This document shows, one piece after another, positions 42,991 to 51,605 of a stretch of 64,000 bases of DNA. Under the pieces are notes generated by a model. It saw only the letters and a program-made list of their open reading frames with translations. It was not told the origin of the DNA and did no database searches. Each line of letters starts with the position of its first letter. The first letter of the stretch is position 1. Source of the DNA: Actinoallomurus iriomotensis (GTDB lineage Bacteria > Actinomycetota > Actinomycetes > Streptosporangiales > Streptosporangiaceae); the NCBI RefSeq assembly GCF_030269445.1, contig NZ_BSTJ01000015.1, positions 196,747 to 260,746 on the forward strand, read 5' to 3'. A program made the translations under genes and the position numbers.

Positions 42991-43934
42991 GGGTGCTCAT
43001 GCTGCGGGCCCTCGGGCTCGGCGACTTCCTCACGGCGGTGCCGGCCTACCGCGCGCTGCGCGCGGCGTACCCGGAGCACGAGACGGTCCTGGCCGCGCCG
43101 CCCGTGCTCGCGCCCCTGGCGGAACTGACCGGCGCGATCGACCGGCTCCTGCCGGCGCGTGAGCTGGAGCGGCTCTCCTGGGACGGCCCGCCGCCGGAGG
43201 TCGCGGTCGACCTGCACGGCGACGGCCCGGCCAGCCACCGCCTCGTGGAGGAGCTTTCCGCCCCGCTGACGATGCTCTACGCCTCGCCGCAGGCACCGGA
43301 CGCGAAGGGTCCCTGGTGGGACCCTGGCGAGCACGAGGTCACGCGGTGGTGCCGGCTGCCGGAGTGGTACGGCGTGCCGGCGGACCCCGCCGACCTGCGG
43401 CTGCGTTCGCCGGGCCCCTCTCCGTACGCGGGGATGGTCGTGCTGCACCCCGGCGCCGCGAGCACGGGCCGCCGCTGGCCCGCCGGGCGGTTCGCGGCGG
43501 TCGCCCGCGCGCTGACCGCCGAGGGACACCGCGTGGTCCTCACCGGCGCGCCGGACGAGCAGGATCTGACCCGGCGGATCGCGGCCGAGGCGGGCCTGCC
43601 GCCCGACGCCGCCCTGGAGACGACACTGGCGGAACTGGCGGCCGTCATCGCGTCGGCCAGCGCCGTGATCAGCAACGACACGGGCACGTCACACCTGGCC
43701 ACGGCGTACGGAACCCCCTCCGTCACGCTCTTCGGGCCGGTGTCCCCGGCCCTGTGGGGTCCCCCGCCGGACCGTCCGGAACACGTCGCCCTCTGGCACG
43801 GCACCGGCGGCCGGCCCGGCGACGCCCACGGCACCGAGACCGACCCCCGGCTCCTGCTGATCACCGTCGAGGAGGTACTCGACGCGACGACGCGCGTAGC
43901 AGGTCAGGATCGCCGCCACCGGCTGGACCGATAG
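42987..43934 (+). CDS. GT9 heptosyltransferase-like protein, copy 2
   Basis: A 315-residue GT-B enzyme with the N-terminal signature RVLMLRALGLGDFLTAVPAYRAL (catalytic Asp near residue 13) and the donor-site block AVISNDTGTSHLATAYGTPSVTLFGPV. HPGAASTGRRWPAGRFAAVA is the GT9 phosphate-binding loop. It differs clearly from the GT9 at 38535, so the two probably add different residues. It is the last rightward gene of the heptose locus, followed after 47 nt by the convergent UXS-like gene. Confidence 0.88.
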   Translation: MRVLMLRALGLGDFLTAVPAYRALRAAYPEHETVLAAPPVLAPLAELTGAIDRLLPARELERLSWDGPPPEVAVDLHGDGPASHRLVEELSAPLTMLYASPQAPDAKGPWWDPGEHEVTRWCRLPEWYGVPADPADLRLRSPGPSPYAGMVVLHPGAASTGRRWPAGRFAAVARALTAEGHRVVLTGAPDEQDLTRRIAAEAGLPPDAALETTLAELAAVIASASAVISNDTGTSHLATAYGTPSVTLFGPVSPALWGPPPDRPEHVALWHGTGGRPGDAHGTETDPRLLLITVEEVLDATTRVAGQDRRHRLDR

Positions 43935-43981
43935 CGGCAGGAGGCCGGAGACGCGGCGTTCGCTTCTGAAGACGCGCGTGC

Positions 43982-44938
43982 TCACGTGTCCGCGAGGTAC
44001 TCCTGGAACCACTTCACGGTGCGGGCGAGGCCGTCGTCGGGGTCGATCCGGGGGTGCCAGCCCAGCTCGCGTTCGGCGAGTGAGCAGTCCGGCCGGCGTA
44101 CACGCGGGTCGTCCACCGGGCGGTCGATGAACTCGATCTCCGATGAGGAGCCGGCGAGCGCGCGGATCCGCTCGGCCAGGTCCAGGACGCTCATCTCCTC
44201 GGAGTTGCCGATGTTCATCGGGCCCGGGTGCGCGGAGCCCGCGAGGGCGAGGATGCCGGACACGGTGTCGTCGACGTAGCAGATCGAGCGGGTCTGGGAG
44301 CCGTCGCCGGCCACGGTCAGCGGCTCGTCGCGCAGCGCCTGGCGGATGAAGGTGGGGATCGCGCGCCCGTCGTCGGGGCGCATGCGGGGGCCGTAGGTGT
44401 TGAAGATCCGGACGATGGCGGTGTCGACGTCCTTGCTCGCGCGGTACGCGGTGGTGAGCGCCTCGGAGAACCGCTTGGCCTCGTCGTACACGCCGCGCGG
44501 GCCGACGGGGTTCACGTTGCCCCAGTACGACTCCGGCTGCGGGTGGACGAGCGGGTCGCCGTAGACCTCCGAGGTGGAGGCGAGGAGGAAGCGCGCGCCC
44601 TTCTCGACGGCCAGGCCGAGCGCGTGCAGCGTGCCCAGGCTGCCGACCTTGAGCGTGTCGAGCGGCAGGCGCAGGTAGTCGATCGGTGACGCCGGCGACG
44701 CGAAGTGCAGGACCAGGTCGACGGGCCCCGGCACGTGCACGAAGTCGGTCAGGTCGCAGCGGATGATCCGCATCCGCGGATGTTCCTGCAGGTGCGCCAG
44801 GTTGGCCGGGGCGCCGGTCAGGAAGTTGTCCAGGCAGACGACCTCCGTGCCGGTCTCCAGCAGGCGTTCGCAGAGGTGCGAGCCCAGGAAACCGGCCCCA
44901 CCGGTGACCACGGCACGCTCAAAGGTTCGCATCGTCAC
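43982..44938 (-). CDS. UDP-glucuronate decarboxylase-like (UDP-xylose synthase) copy 2
   Basis: A 318-residue extended SDR very similar to that at 28166-29134: same [12 protein letters not shown] site, [30 protein letters not shown] and [21 protein letters not shown] landmarks. UDP-xylose or a related 4-keto sugar is the expected product. The start is taken as GTG 44938. An ATG six bases later is the alternative, and GAAGGGA serves either. It follows two GT2 genes in a leftward operon. Confidence 0.85.
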   Translation of the reverse strand: MTMRTFERAVVTGGAGFLGSHLCERLLETGTEVVCLDNFLTGAPANLAHLQEHPRMRIIRCDLTDFVHVPGPVDLVLHFASPASPIDYLRLPLDTLKVGSLGTLHALGLAVEKGARFLLASTSEVYGDPLVHPQPESYWGNVNPVGPRGVYDEAKRFSEALTTAYRASKDVDTAIVRIFNTYGPRMRPDDGRAIPTFIRQALRDEPLTVAGDGSQTRSICYVDDTVSGILALAGSAHPGPMNIGNSEEMSVLDLAERIRALAGSSSEIEFIDRPVDDPRVRRPDCSLAERELGWHPRIDPDDGLARTVKWFQEYLADT

Positions 44939-44959
44939 AGCTCAATCCCTTCTCCCGCA

Positions 44960-45862
44960 TTACCCCACGTACCTTCGGGCGACGGACCTGCGTTGCGGCT
45001 CCTCCAGCAGCCGCAGTCCCTCCTCGACGTCGCGCGGCACCACGCGGCGTTCGCGCACCACCCACGGCAGCCCGGCGACGGCGGCGGCCAGCGCGCGGGC
45101 GCTCGTGGTGTCGCGCGGCAGCGAGCCGACGACCACGCCGGTACGGCGCAGCGCGTCCCGGACCGGCCGCCGCAGCCAGGTCGTCCACAGCGTGTTCCGG
45201 ATGCCCAGGCGGCGGCGCTCGGTGGCGTCGCGGGCGGACGAGGCGGCGTGGTGGACCACGACGTCGCCGCGGTAGCACATCCACCAGCCGCGCGCGGCCA
45301 GGTCGATGGCGAGGAGCTCCTCCTCGCCGCCGAGCCACAGCCGCGGTGAGAACCCGCCGACCTCGCGGAACGCCGTCACGCGCAGCATGCTGGCGCCCGC
45401 GAGGATGCCGAGCAGGGCGGGGCCGGGCAGCCAGCCCGGCGCGGGCAGCGGCGAACCGTCGAGTTCGGCGACGATCGGGTCCTCCGCGCCGCCGGGCTCG
45501 ACCACGATCCGGCCCGTCACCGACGCCAGCCCGGCGTGGGCGTCCAGCAGGTCCGCCGCCGTGCTCAGGGCGCCCGGCTCCCACCAGGTGTCGTCGTCGC
45601 AGAACGCGACGTACGGCGAGGCGACCTGGTGCACGGCCACGTTGCGCGCGGTCGCGCCGAGGTTGCGGTCGCTCCGCAAAAGCCGTACCCGGGGGAAGCG
45701 GTCCGCGACCATGGCGGCGCTGCCGTCACGTGAGCCGTTGTCGACGACGATGATCTCCGGGCGTTCCGGCAGCGCGACCATGTGGCCGAGAGTGCGGGCG
45801 AGCTCCGCGCACCGGTCACGGGTGATGATGACGACGGTCACCCGCTCGTCGCGGGCCCTCAC
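44960..45862 (-). CDS. Glycosyltransferase family 2, heptose locus copy B
   Basis: A 300-residue GT-A enzyme. VTVVIITRDRCAELARTLGHM opens the fold, VVDNGSRDGS and FCDDDTWWEPGAL carry the nucleotide and metal sites, and GGEEELLAIDLAARGW gives the general-base region. The GTG overlaps the stop of the GT2 upstream (GTGA), so translation is coupled and the shorter form is preferred. It is a paralogue of copies A (32523) and C (45859). Confidence 0.87.
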   Translation of the reverse strand: MRARDERVTVVIITRDRCAELARTLGHMVALPERPEIIVVDNGSRDGSAAMVADRFPRVRLLRSDRNLGATARNVAVHQVASPYVAFCDDDTWWEPGALSTAADLLDAHAGLASVTGRIVVEPGGAEDPIVAELDGSPLPAPGWLPGPALLGILAGASMLRVTAFREVGGFSPRLWLGGEEELLAIDLAARGWWMCYRGDVVVHHAASSARDATERRRLGIRNTLWTTWLRRPVRDALRRTGVVVGSLPRDTTSARALAAAVAGLPWVVRERRVVPRDVEEGLRLLEEPQRRSVARRYVG

Positions 45863-46722
45863 ACCGTCTCCAGCAGTCGCGCGTGACGCTCGACGGGCTC
45901 CGGCAGCCGCCGCCGGTCGCGCAGCGCGGCCGGGAGGCGGACGAGCGCCGACGGCCAGGCCGACCGCGCGGCGGCCGAGGTCGCCGCGCGGCCCGCCAGG
46001 CTCAGGGTCCGGGCGAGCGCCAACGGCACGGGCCGCCGCAGCCAGGCCGTGAGCATCTCGTTGCGCAGCTCCAGGCCCCGGCGGCGCTCGGGTGCGTCGC
46101 GCACCGGCGAGGGCCGGTGGACCGCCACCACCGAGGAGACGTAGCTCAGCCCCCAGCCGGCCGCGGCCAGGTCGTAGGCGAGCAGGCGTTCCTCCCCCAC
46201 GAAGAACAGCACCTCGCTGAAGCCGCCGACCTCCAGGAACGCCGTACGGCGCACGATCGCGGCGCAGCACAGGAAGCCGAGGACCGCGGGGCCCGGCAGG
46301 CGGTCGTCGGCCGGCAGCGGGCTGTCCGCCATCAGCCCGGCGATCGGGTCGGGTCGCCGCTCGTCCCCGACGAGCGGCCGCCCGGCGATCAGGCCCAGGC
46401 GCGGATGGGCGTCGAACAGCTCGGCGGCGGTGGCGAGCGCGCCCGGCTCCCACCAGGAGTCGTCGTCGCTGAACGCGACGTACGGCGTGCGGGCCTCCTC
46501 GACCCCCAGGTTCCGTGCGACCGCGCCGAGGTTGCGCCGGAGGGCGAGCACCCGTACGCCGGGGAAGTCACGGCGCACGGCCTCGGCGGTGCCGTCGGCG
46601 GAGGCGTTGTCGACGACGATGATCTCGGGACGGTCGGGCAGCCTCCGCAGCCGGCGCAGCGTGTGCGCCAGCTCGTCCCGCCGGTCCCGGGTCGCGATGA
46701 CCACGGTGACGCGTGACGCCAT
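45859..46722 (-). CDS. Glycosyltransferase family 2, heptose locus copy C
   Basis: A 287-residue GT-A enzyme. VTVVIATRDRRDELAHTLRRL, VVDNASADG and FSDDDSWWEPGAL are typical. FFVGEERLLAYDLAAAGWGLSY is nearly the same as in copy A at 32523, and the two are more alike to each other than to copy B. It is first gene of the leftward operon GT2-GT2-UXS at the outer edge of the heptose locus. The 205 bases before it hold no recognised element. Confidence 0.87.
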   Translation of the reverse strand: MASRVTVVIATRDRRDELAHTLRRLRRLPDRPEIIVVDNASADGTAEAVRRDFPGVRVLALRRNLGAVARNLGVEEARTPYVAFSDDDSWWEPGALATAAELFDAHPRLGLIAGRPLVGDERRPDPIAGLMADSPLPADDRLPGPAVLGFLCCAAIVRRTAFLEVGGFSEVLFFVGEERLLAYDLAAAGWGLSYVSSVVAVHRPSPVRDAPERRRGLELRNEMLTAWLRRPVPLALARTLSLAGRAATSAAARSAWPSALVRLPAALRDRRRLPEPVERHARLLETV

Positions 46723-46927
46723 GAGCCTCCCCCTTCGTCGGCCGCCGACCTGTCACCGGGTTCCCGCTCTACCCTCCCGCCACGGAACATGCGCCCCCGT
46801 ACGGCGCCGCGGACCCTTCACGCCCCCCTTTCCCCATCGTGTACCGCGGACCCGGCGGACCGCTACGGCCCGCCGATGACACCTGGTGCCGCCTTCGGCC
46901 ACGACGACCAAGCGGCCGACCGGCAGG

Positions 46928-47863
46928 TCACGGCTCGCCGAAGGCCTCGCGCAGCTCCGCGGCGATCAGACCGATCGCGTGGTCCCCGGCGGACAGGGCG
47001 CCGCAGAAGTTCAAGAACGCGTGCATCGTCCCGGCGTACTCCACGTGGGTCACGTCCACGCCCGCCGCGTCCAGGCGGGCGGCGTAGGCGCGCGCGTCGT
47101 CGCGGAGCGGGTCACGCCCGGCGCCGATGACCAGGGCCGGCGGCAGCCCCGCCAGGCTCGCCGCGCGCAGCGGCGCCGCGTACGGGGTGACCTCCCGCCC
47201 GGCCAGGTACGCCGCGTTCGCCCAGCCGGGCCGGGCGCTGAGGAACACTCCGTCGAACTCACGGGCGGAGTCGGTGTCCTGGCCGAAGTCGAGCAACGGG
47301 TAGCACAGGACCTGGCGGGCCGGTGGCGGGTCGCCCTCGTCGCGCCCGGCCAGGCAGGCGGCGGCGACCAGGTTGGCCCCGGCGCTCTGCCCGCCCGCGG
47401 CGAGCCGCCCGTCGCCGCCGAGGACCGGCCCGTGCTCGGCCAGCCAGCGCATCGCGTCGCAGGTGTCGTGCAGGGCGGCCGGGAACGGGTGCTCGGGGGC
47501 GAGCCGGTACTCCAGCGAGGCCACCGCGCACCCGGACAGCCGTGCGAGCCGCGAGCACACGTGGTCGAGGTCGCCCACCGAGCCGCCGATGAAGGCCCCG
47601 CCGTGCAGCCACAGCAGGATCGGCCGCGGCCCGCCCGGCGTCCGGTAGAGCCGGACGAGGACCGGCCCTCCCCGGGCGGGCAGGTACAGGTCCGCCGCCC
47701 GTACGGCGGGGTCGGGCGCTCCGGCCAGGCCGGGGTCGGCCGGGTCGGCGCGGGCCGCCAGCAGGCTCGCGTGGTCGGTGATCTCCTCGACGGGACCGAT
47801 CCGCGCCAGCAGGGCGTCGGTCTCCCCCGCGAACCCCGGTTCGCGGATGACGCGGGCCCTCAC
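46928..47863 (-). CDS. Alpha/beta hydrolase, HSL-type esterase/lipase
   Basis: A 311-residue serine esterase of the hormone-sensitive lipase family. The oxyanion motif is HGGAF, the nucleophile elbow GGQSAGAN, and the acid and base follow as GAGRDPLRDD and MHAFLNF. The GTG start overlaps the stop of the DinB gene (GTGA), so they form an operon. Short-chain esters are the usual substrates. It is unrelated by sequence to the heptose locus it borders. Confidence 0.87.
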   Translation of the reverse strand: MRARVIREPGFAGETDALLARIGPVEEITDHASLLAARADPADPGLAGAPDPAVRAADLYLPARGGPVLVRLYRTPGGPRPILLWLHGGAFIGGSVGDLDHVCSRLARLSGCAVASLEYRLAPEHPFPAALHDTCDAMRWLAEHGPVLGGDGRLAAGGQSAGANLVAAACLAGRDEGDPPPARQVLCYPLLDFGQDTDSAREFDGVFLSARPGWANAAYLAGREVTPYAAPLRAASLAGLPPALVIGAGRDPLRDDARAYAARLDAAGVDVTHVEYAGTMHAFLNFCGALSAGDHAIGLIAAELREAFGEP

Positions 47864-48348
47864 GACGACGCCTCGGGCAGGCGGCCGAGGTGGATCGCGG
47901 CGTGCCAGTACGCGGGGCGGCCCGGCACGGTCCAGACCCGCTGCGCCAGCGCGGCGCCGGAGGGCTCGATGCGGCCGAACTCCGCCAGCACCGCGTCGTG
48001 CACGGCGCCGAGCCGGTGGAGCAGCAGCTCCGAGGGGATCTCCCGGCCCGCCTCCACGCCGGCGCGGTTGAGGATCCGCCCGGCGTCCGGCGTCTCCCAG
48101 CGGGCGTCCAGGCTCCAGTGCGCCCGGCCCGCGGCCGCCTCGCTCAGCACGGCCAGGTTGATCTCGTCCCACATCAGCACGTGCGCGACCAGGTCGTGCA
48201 GTGACGCGCAGAAGTCGCCGAGCGGCCCGGAGTCCACGCGGTACTCGGCGGTCAGCTCCTCCTCGCCGCGCCCCTCGACCCGGGTGAGCAGCAGCTCGTG
48301 GTCGGCACGGAGACGACGCGTCGCCTCCTCGATCGACAGAGTTTCCAC
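47860..48348 (-). CDS. DinB/mycothiol-dependent isomerase-like protein
   Basis: A 162-residue four-helix-bundle protein. LHDLVAHVLMWDEINL contains the conserved His/Asp helix of the DinB/MDMPI family, and YWHAAIHLGRLPE near the C-terminus gives the second His. Members bind a metal and often use mycothiol or other thiols. Its role here is unknown. The GTG at 48348 is preceded by GAAGGGC. It begins the two-gene leftward operon with the esterase. Confidence 0.78.
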   Translation of the reverse strand: METLSIEEATRRLRADHELLLTRVEGRGEEELTAEYRVDSGPLGDFCASLHDLVAHVLMWDEINLAVLSEAAAGRAHWSLDARWETPDAGRILNRAGVEAGREIPSELLLHRLGAVHDAVLAEFGRIEPSGAALAQRVWTVPGRPAYWHAAIHLGRLPEASS

Positions 48349-48398
48349 GTTCGCCCTTCTCGTCGTACGGGCCAACGACGGAATCACGCGGAGCCGGC

Positions 48399-48441
48399 GC
48401 GGGCCAGCGGACTGACGGATACCGTCAGTCCGCTGGCCCGC
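48399..48441. terminator. Perfect 20-bp inverted repeat
   Basis: Arms at 48399-48418 and 48422-48441 are fully complementary over 20 bp with a 3-nt ATA loop, the left arm beginning GCGGGCCAGC. It lies 6 nt after the stop of the ArsR-type regulator gene and 51 nt before the DinB gene start, both leftward. A terminator separating the two units is most likely. No T-run follows on the leftward strand, and so perfect a dyad could also bind a protein. Confidence 0.75.
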
Positions 48442-48447
48442 GGTGTC

Positions 48448-49485
48448 TCAGCGCAGCAGCAGGGCGACGAGGTCCGTGCCGAGCGCCTCGACGGCGGCCA
48501 CGTCGAGGTGGTACCGCACGAACCGGCCGTGACGGACGGTGCCGGCCAGACCGGCCGCGGCCAGGGCGCGCAGATGCCGGTTGACCAGCGTGGGGTCGAC
48601 GTTCCACAGGGCGGCGATCTCGCCGGCCGTCCGCGGCTCCGTCGCGATGGCGCGGGCGACCTCCAGCCGCCCCCGATGCGCCACGGCCTCCAGCCGCCGC
48701 AGCAGCTCCGGCACGGACGGGACCGGCGTGCCGCCGGGGGCGGCCGGGTGGATGAGCAGGAGCGGCCGGCCGGGCACGTCCGCGACGTACACGTGGGGGC
48801 GGACGAACACGCTGGGCGCCACGAGCAGGCCGCGGCCGGACACATCGTGCCGGACGTCCTGGATCTTGGCGATCCGCACCTCCCCGCCGGCCGCGCCGAG
48901 CGTCACCGACGGGTCGAGCGTGGTCAGCGCCGCCGCCGCGCCGTGCGCGTCCACCGTGGTGGCGAAGCGCCTCGCCCGCGCGGCCAGGACCGGGCGGATC
49001 CGGTCCCACTCGGCGGCGAACCACTCCTCCCGGCTGCGTTCGAGGAACCCGAGGAAGTCCGCCACGGCCTCCTCCGGCCGGGCCGCGAGCGCCTCGACCC
49101 GCGCCCGTACCGCGGGCCGGCGCGCACGCGCCCACCGCAGCGCGGCCGGAACGTCACCCGACCGGGAGACCGGCCGGAGCAGCTGATCGGCGAGCAGCCG
49201 CGCGGGCACGGCCCGCAGCCGGTCGAACGCGCCGGAGTCGTCCGGCGGCTCGGGAGTGACGAACGGCGTCGCCCTGATCGCCTGGGCGGTCCACCACCAC
49301 GACTCGGTCCACTCCGCGAGGCGAGGGCTCAGCGAAGCCCGGATCCCGGCGGCCCAGGGGTCCGCGCCGTGGTGGCCGGGGTCACGCAGCACGTGCAGCG
49401 CGGAGCCGAACTCCACCAGCGCCGACACGACAGGCGCGGGCCGCGCCGGGCCGGCGCCGGCCAGGCCGGTGATCACAGTCGGCAC
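48448..49485 (-). CDS. DUF5937/ArsR-type transcriptional regulator
   Basis: A 345-residue regulator. The C-terminal winged helix-turn-helix is visible as RLEVARAIATEPRTAGEIAALWNVDPTLVNRHLRAL with a wing RHGRFVRYHLD (residues about 280-335). The N-terminal 200 residues resemble DUF5937, common with ArsR domains in actinobacteria. It ends just before the perfect inverted repeat at 48399-48441. Three nt separate it from the dehydrogenase gene upstream, so it is likely co-transcribed with it and the SDR gene. Confidence 0.82.
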   Translation of the reverse strand: MPTVITGLAGAGPARPAPVVSALVEFGSALHVLRDPGHHGADPWAAGIRASLSPRLAEWTESWWWTAQAIRATPFVTPEPPDDSGAFDRLRAVPARLLADQLLRPVSRSGDVPAALRWARARRPAVRARVEALAARPEEAVADFLGFLERSREEWFAAEWDRIRPVLAARARRFATTVDAHGAAAALTTLDPSVTLGAAGGEVRIAKIQDVRHDVSGRGLLVAPSVFVRPHVYVADVPGRPLLLIHPAAPGGTPVPSVPELLRRLEAVAHRGRLEVARAIATEPRTAGEIAALWNVDPTLVNRHLRALAAAGLAGTVRHGRFVRYHLDVAAVEALGTDLVALLLR

Positions 49486-49488
49486 GGG

Positions 49489-50391
49489 TCAATTCTCGTA
49501 CGGGTGCCGCAGCCGCCGGTCCGCGCGTTCCTCCAGCAGCGCCACGGCCAGCAGTTCGCCGTCGACCGGCCCGAAGCGGTCCAGCGCACGCCGATAGGTG
49601 TCCTCGACCAGCTCGGACAGCGCGAAGGGCACCCCGTGCGCGCGGGCGAGGCCGGTCACGGCGGTGAGCTCCTCCAGGCACCGGTCGAGGCCGAAGGACG
49701 TCAGGTAGTCGCCGGCGAACAGGGCGGTCAGATCGCGGCGGATGAACTCACTCCCCGCGGCGCTGCCGGCCAGGACCCGCCGGAGCGTACCGAGGTCCAG
49801 GCCGGCGCTCGCGCCCAGCAGCAGAGCCTCGGCGGTGGCCACGGCCTGCCCGAACCACAACAGGTTGACCAGCAGCTTCGCGGTGTAGCCCGCACCGTGC
49901 CCGCCGACGCGCACGATCTGGGCGGGATCGGCGAGGATCTCCAGGATCGGCCGGCACCGCGCGAACACCGCCTCCTCGCCACCGGCGAAGATCCGCAGGG
50001 TGCCGGCGCGGGCCGCCTCCACGCCCCCGCCGACCGGCGCCTCCAGCACGTACGCTCCGCGCGCCAGGACCCGTTCGCGTACAGGGGTCGTGGCGGCCGG
50101 GTCGTTGCTGGTCATGTCGATCCAGACGGCGCCGGGCCGCAGCGCGTCCACCGCACCCGCCATCGCGTCCGTCACCTCTCGGGGACCGGGCAGCATCGTG
50201 ATGAGCACGTCCGACTCGGCCGCGAGGTCGGCCATGCCGGGCAGCGGGCGGGCCCCGGCGACGACCGCCTCGGGCCGGATGTCGGTGGTCGCGACCGTAC
50301 GGCCGGCCCGTACGAGGTTCGCGCACATCGGCGCGCCCATCCGGCCCAGCCCGGCGAAGCCGATCCGGCCGCTATCCCGGATGGATCTCAC
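49489..50391 (-). CDS. 3-hydroxyisobutyrate dehydrogenase-like oxidoreductase
   Basis: A 300-residue beta-hydroxyacid dehydrogenase. NAD(P) motif GFAGLGRMGAPMCANL (residues about 11-26), the substrate loop APVGGGVEAARAG and the catalytic Lys in GYTAKLLVNLLWFGQ are visible. GGV replaces the common SGG in the substrate loop, so the substrate may differ from that of the GlxR protein at 53578. The GTG start overlaps the end of the SDR gene by 20 nt. The overlap suggests one operon. Confidence 0.83.
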   Translation of the reverse strand: MRSIRDSGRIGFAGLGRMGAPMCANLVRAGRTVATTDIRPEAVVAGARPLPGMADLAAESDVLITMLPGPREVTDAMAGAVDALRPGAVWIDMTSNDPAATTPVRERVLARGAYVLEAPVGGGVEAARAGTLRIFAGGEEAVFARCRPILEILADPAQIVRVGGHGAGYTAKLLVNLLWFGQAVATAEALLLGASAGLDLGTLRRVLAGSAAGSEFIRRDLTALFAGDYLTSFGLDRCLEELTAVTGLARAHGVPFALSELVEDTYRRALDRFGPVDGELLAVALLEERADRRLRHPYEN

Positions 50392-51220
50392 CTCCGGCGG
50401 GCACGAGGTTCTGTCCGGTGTAGAAGGAGGAAAGCCGGTTACTGGCGAAGAAGATGTACGACGGCGCGATCTCGTCCGGCTCGGCCGCCCGGCCCATGGG
50501 CGACTGCTCGCCGAAGCCCTCCACCCGTTCGGCGTCGAACGTGGCCGGGATCAGCGGCGTCCACACCGGACCCGGCGCGACGCAGTTGACCCGGATGCCA
50601 CGGTCGGCCAGTGACTGCGCCATCGACTGGGCGAACGTCATCGCGGCCGCCTTGCTCGCCGCGTAGTCGATGAGCGTCTTGTTGCCGCGCAGCCCGTTGA
50701 TCGAGCCGGTGAACACGATCGACCCGTCGTCCGGCATGTGGTCCAGGGCCTCCTGCACGGCCCAGAACAGGCTGTACACGTTGACGTTGAACGTGCGTTC
50801 GAGCTGGTCCGTGGTGATCTCGCGAACGTCCTGGACCGGCTTCTGCGTGCCGTGGTGGAGGACGAGCACGTCGATGCCGCCGAGCTCCTGCGCGGCGCGG
50901 CGTACCACCTCACGTGTGTGAGCCTCGTCGGCCATGTCGCCGCCCAGAGTCACGCAGCGCCGGCCCTCCTGCTCGACCAGCTTCTTGGTGTGCCGCGCGT
51001 CGGCGTCCTCGTCCAGGTAGGTGATGGCCACGTCCGCGCCCTCCTTGGCGAACCCCACCGCCACCGCCCGGCCGATCCCGGAGTCTCCCCCGGTCACCAG
51101 CGCCCGCCGGCCCGCCAGCAGCCCGCTCCCGGTGTAGTCGCGCATCTCGTCACGCGGCCGCGGTGTCATCTCCCCGGTCTCGCCCGGGTACGGCTGGCTC
51201 TGCGCCGGTTTGTCGCTCAT
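50372..51220 (-). CDS. SDR oxidoreductase (glucose/ribitol dehydrogenase family)
   Basis: A 282-residue classical SDR. The cofactor motif is ALVTGGDSGIGRAVA, with catalytic Ser in VFTGSINGL and YAASKAA. The N-terminal 40 residues (MSDKPAQSQPYPGETGEM) match the general stress protein 39/YhdF subgroup, which has an extended polar lead. The active site is intact. Family members use NAD(P) and act on sugars or polyols. It is first in the leftward run with the HIBADH-like and ArsR genes. Confidence 0.87.
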   Translation of the reverse strand: MSDKPAQSQPYPGETGEMTPRPRDEMRDYTGSGLLAGRRALVTGGDSGIGRAVAVGFAKEGADVAITYLDEDADARHTKKLVEQEGRRCVTLGGDMADEAHTREVVRRAAQELGGIDVLVLHHGTQKPVQDVREITTDQLERTFNVNVYSLFWAVQEALDHMPDDGSIVFTGSINGLRGNKTLIDYAASKAAAMTFAQSMAQSLADRGIRVNCVAPGPVWTPLIPATFDAERVEGFGEQSPMGRAAEPDEIAPSYIFFASNRLSSFYTGQNLVPAGGEIHPG

Positions 51221-51336
51221 GAACCCTCCTTCGATCGGCTGCTGGTACGGTCGGCGCGCTACCCGTGCGGCCCGGCCCGAAACGGCGGGGCGGCAATGCC
51301 CGAATGGTCCCTGACCTGGCGGGTAGGGCCGGAAGC

Positions 51337-51567
51337 ATGAAGCGGAACAAGCACACCGAACGCGATGTGGAGCCGGACGAGGCCGTGGCCGCCAGCCGGG
51401 ACACGGGCGGCGTGCCCGACCCCGACCAGCCCGACCAGGCGACGACGACGGGCACCACGCCGGACGAGGAGTTCGTGGGCCGGGTCACGGGCCAGGACGT
51501 GGGCTACGCCGAGGAGACCGGCGCCGAGGCCCGTGCCGCCGGCCACTCCCGCGACCGGGACGCGTAG
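51337..51567 (+). CDS. Small acidic hypothetical protein
   Basis: A 76-residue hydrophilic protein rich in Asp, Glu, Thr and Gly with no hydrophobic segment. Its composition suggests disorder. GGAA precedes the ATG. Similar short acidic proteins near isochorismatase or stress genes occur in actinobacteria, but I recognise no family. It lies 38 nt before the isochorismatase-like gene and could be in one transcript with it. Confidence 0.5.
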   Translation: MKRNKHTERDVEPDEAVAASRDTGGVPDPDQPDQATTTGTTPDEEFVGRVTGQDVGYAEETGAEARAAGHSRDRDA

Positions 51568-51605
51568 ACACCCCGTTCTTCCGCGAAGGGGGCAGGTGAG
51601 AGATC

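Noticed and set aside
28166-46722. Reading the heptose locus as an LPS core cluster
   Set aside because: All flanking genes are actinomycete in type and there is no lipid A, Kdo or Lpt gene. The chemistry is LPS-core-like but the acceptor must be something else.
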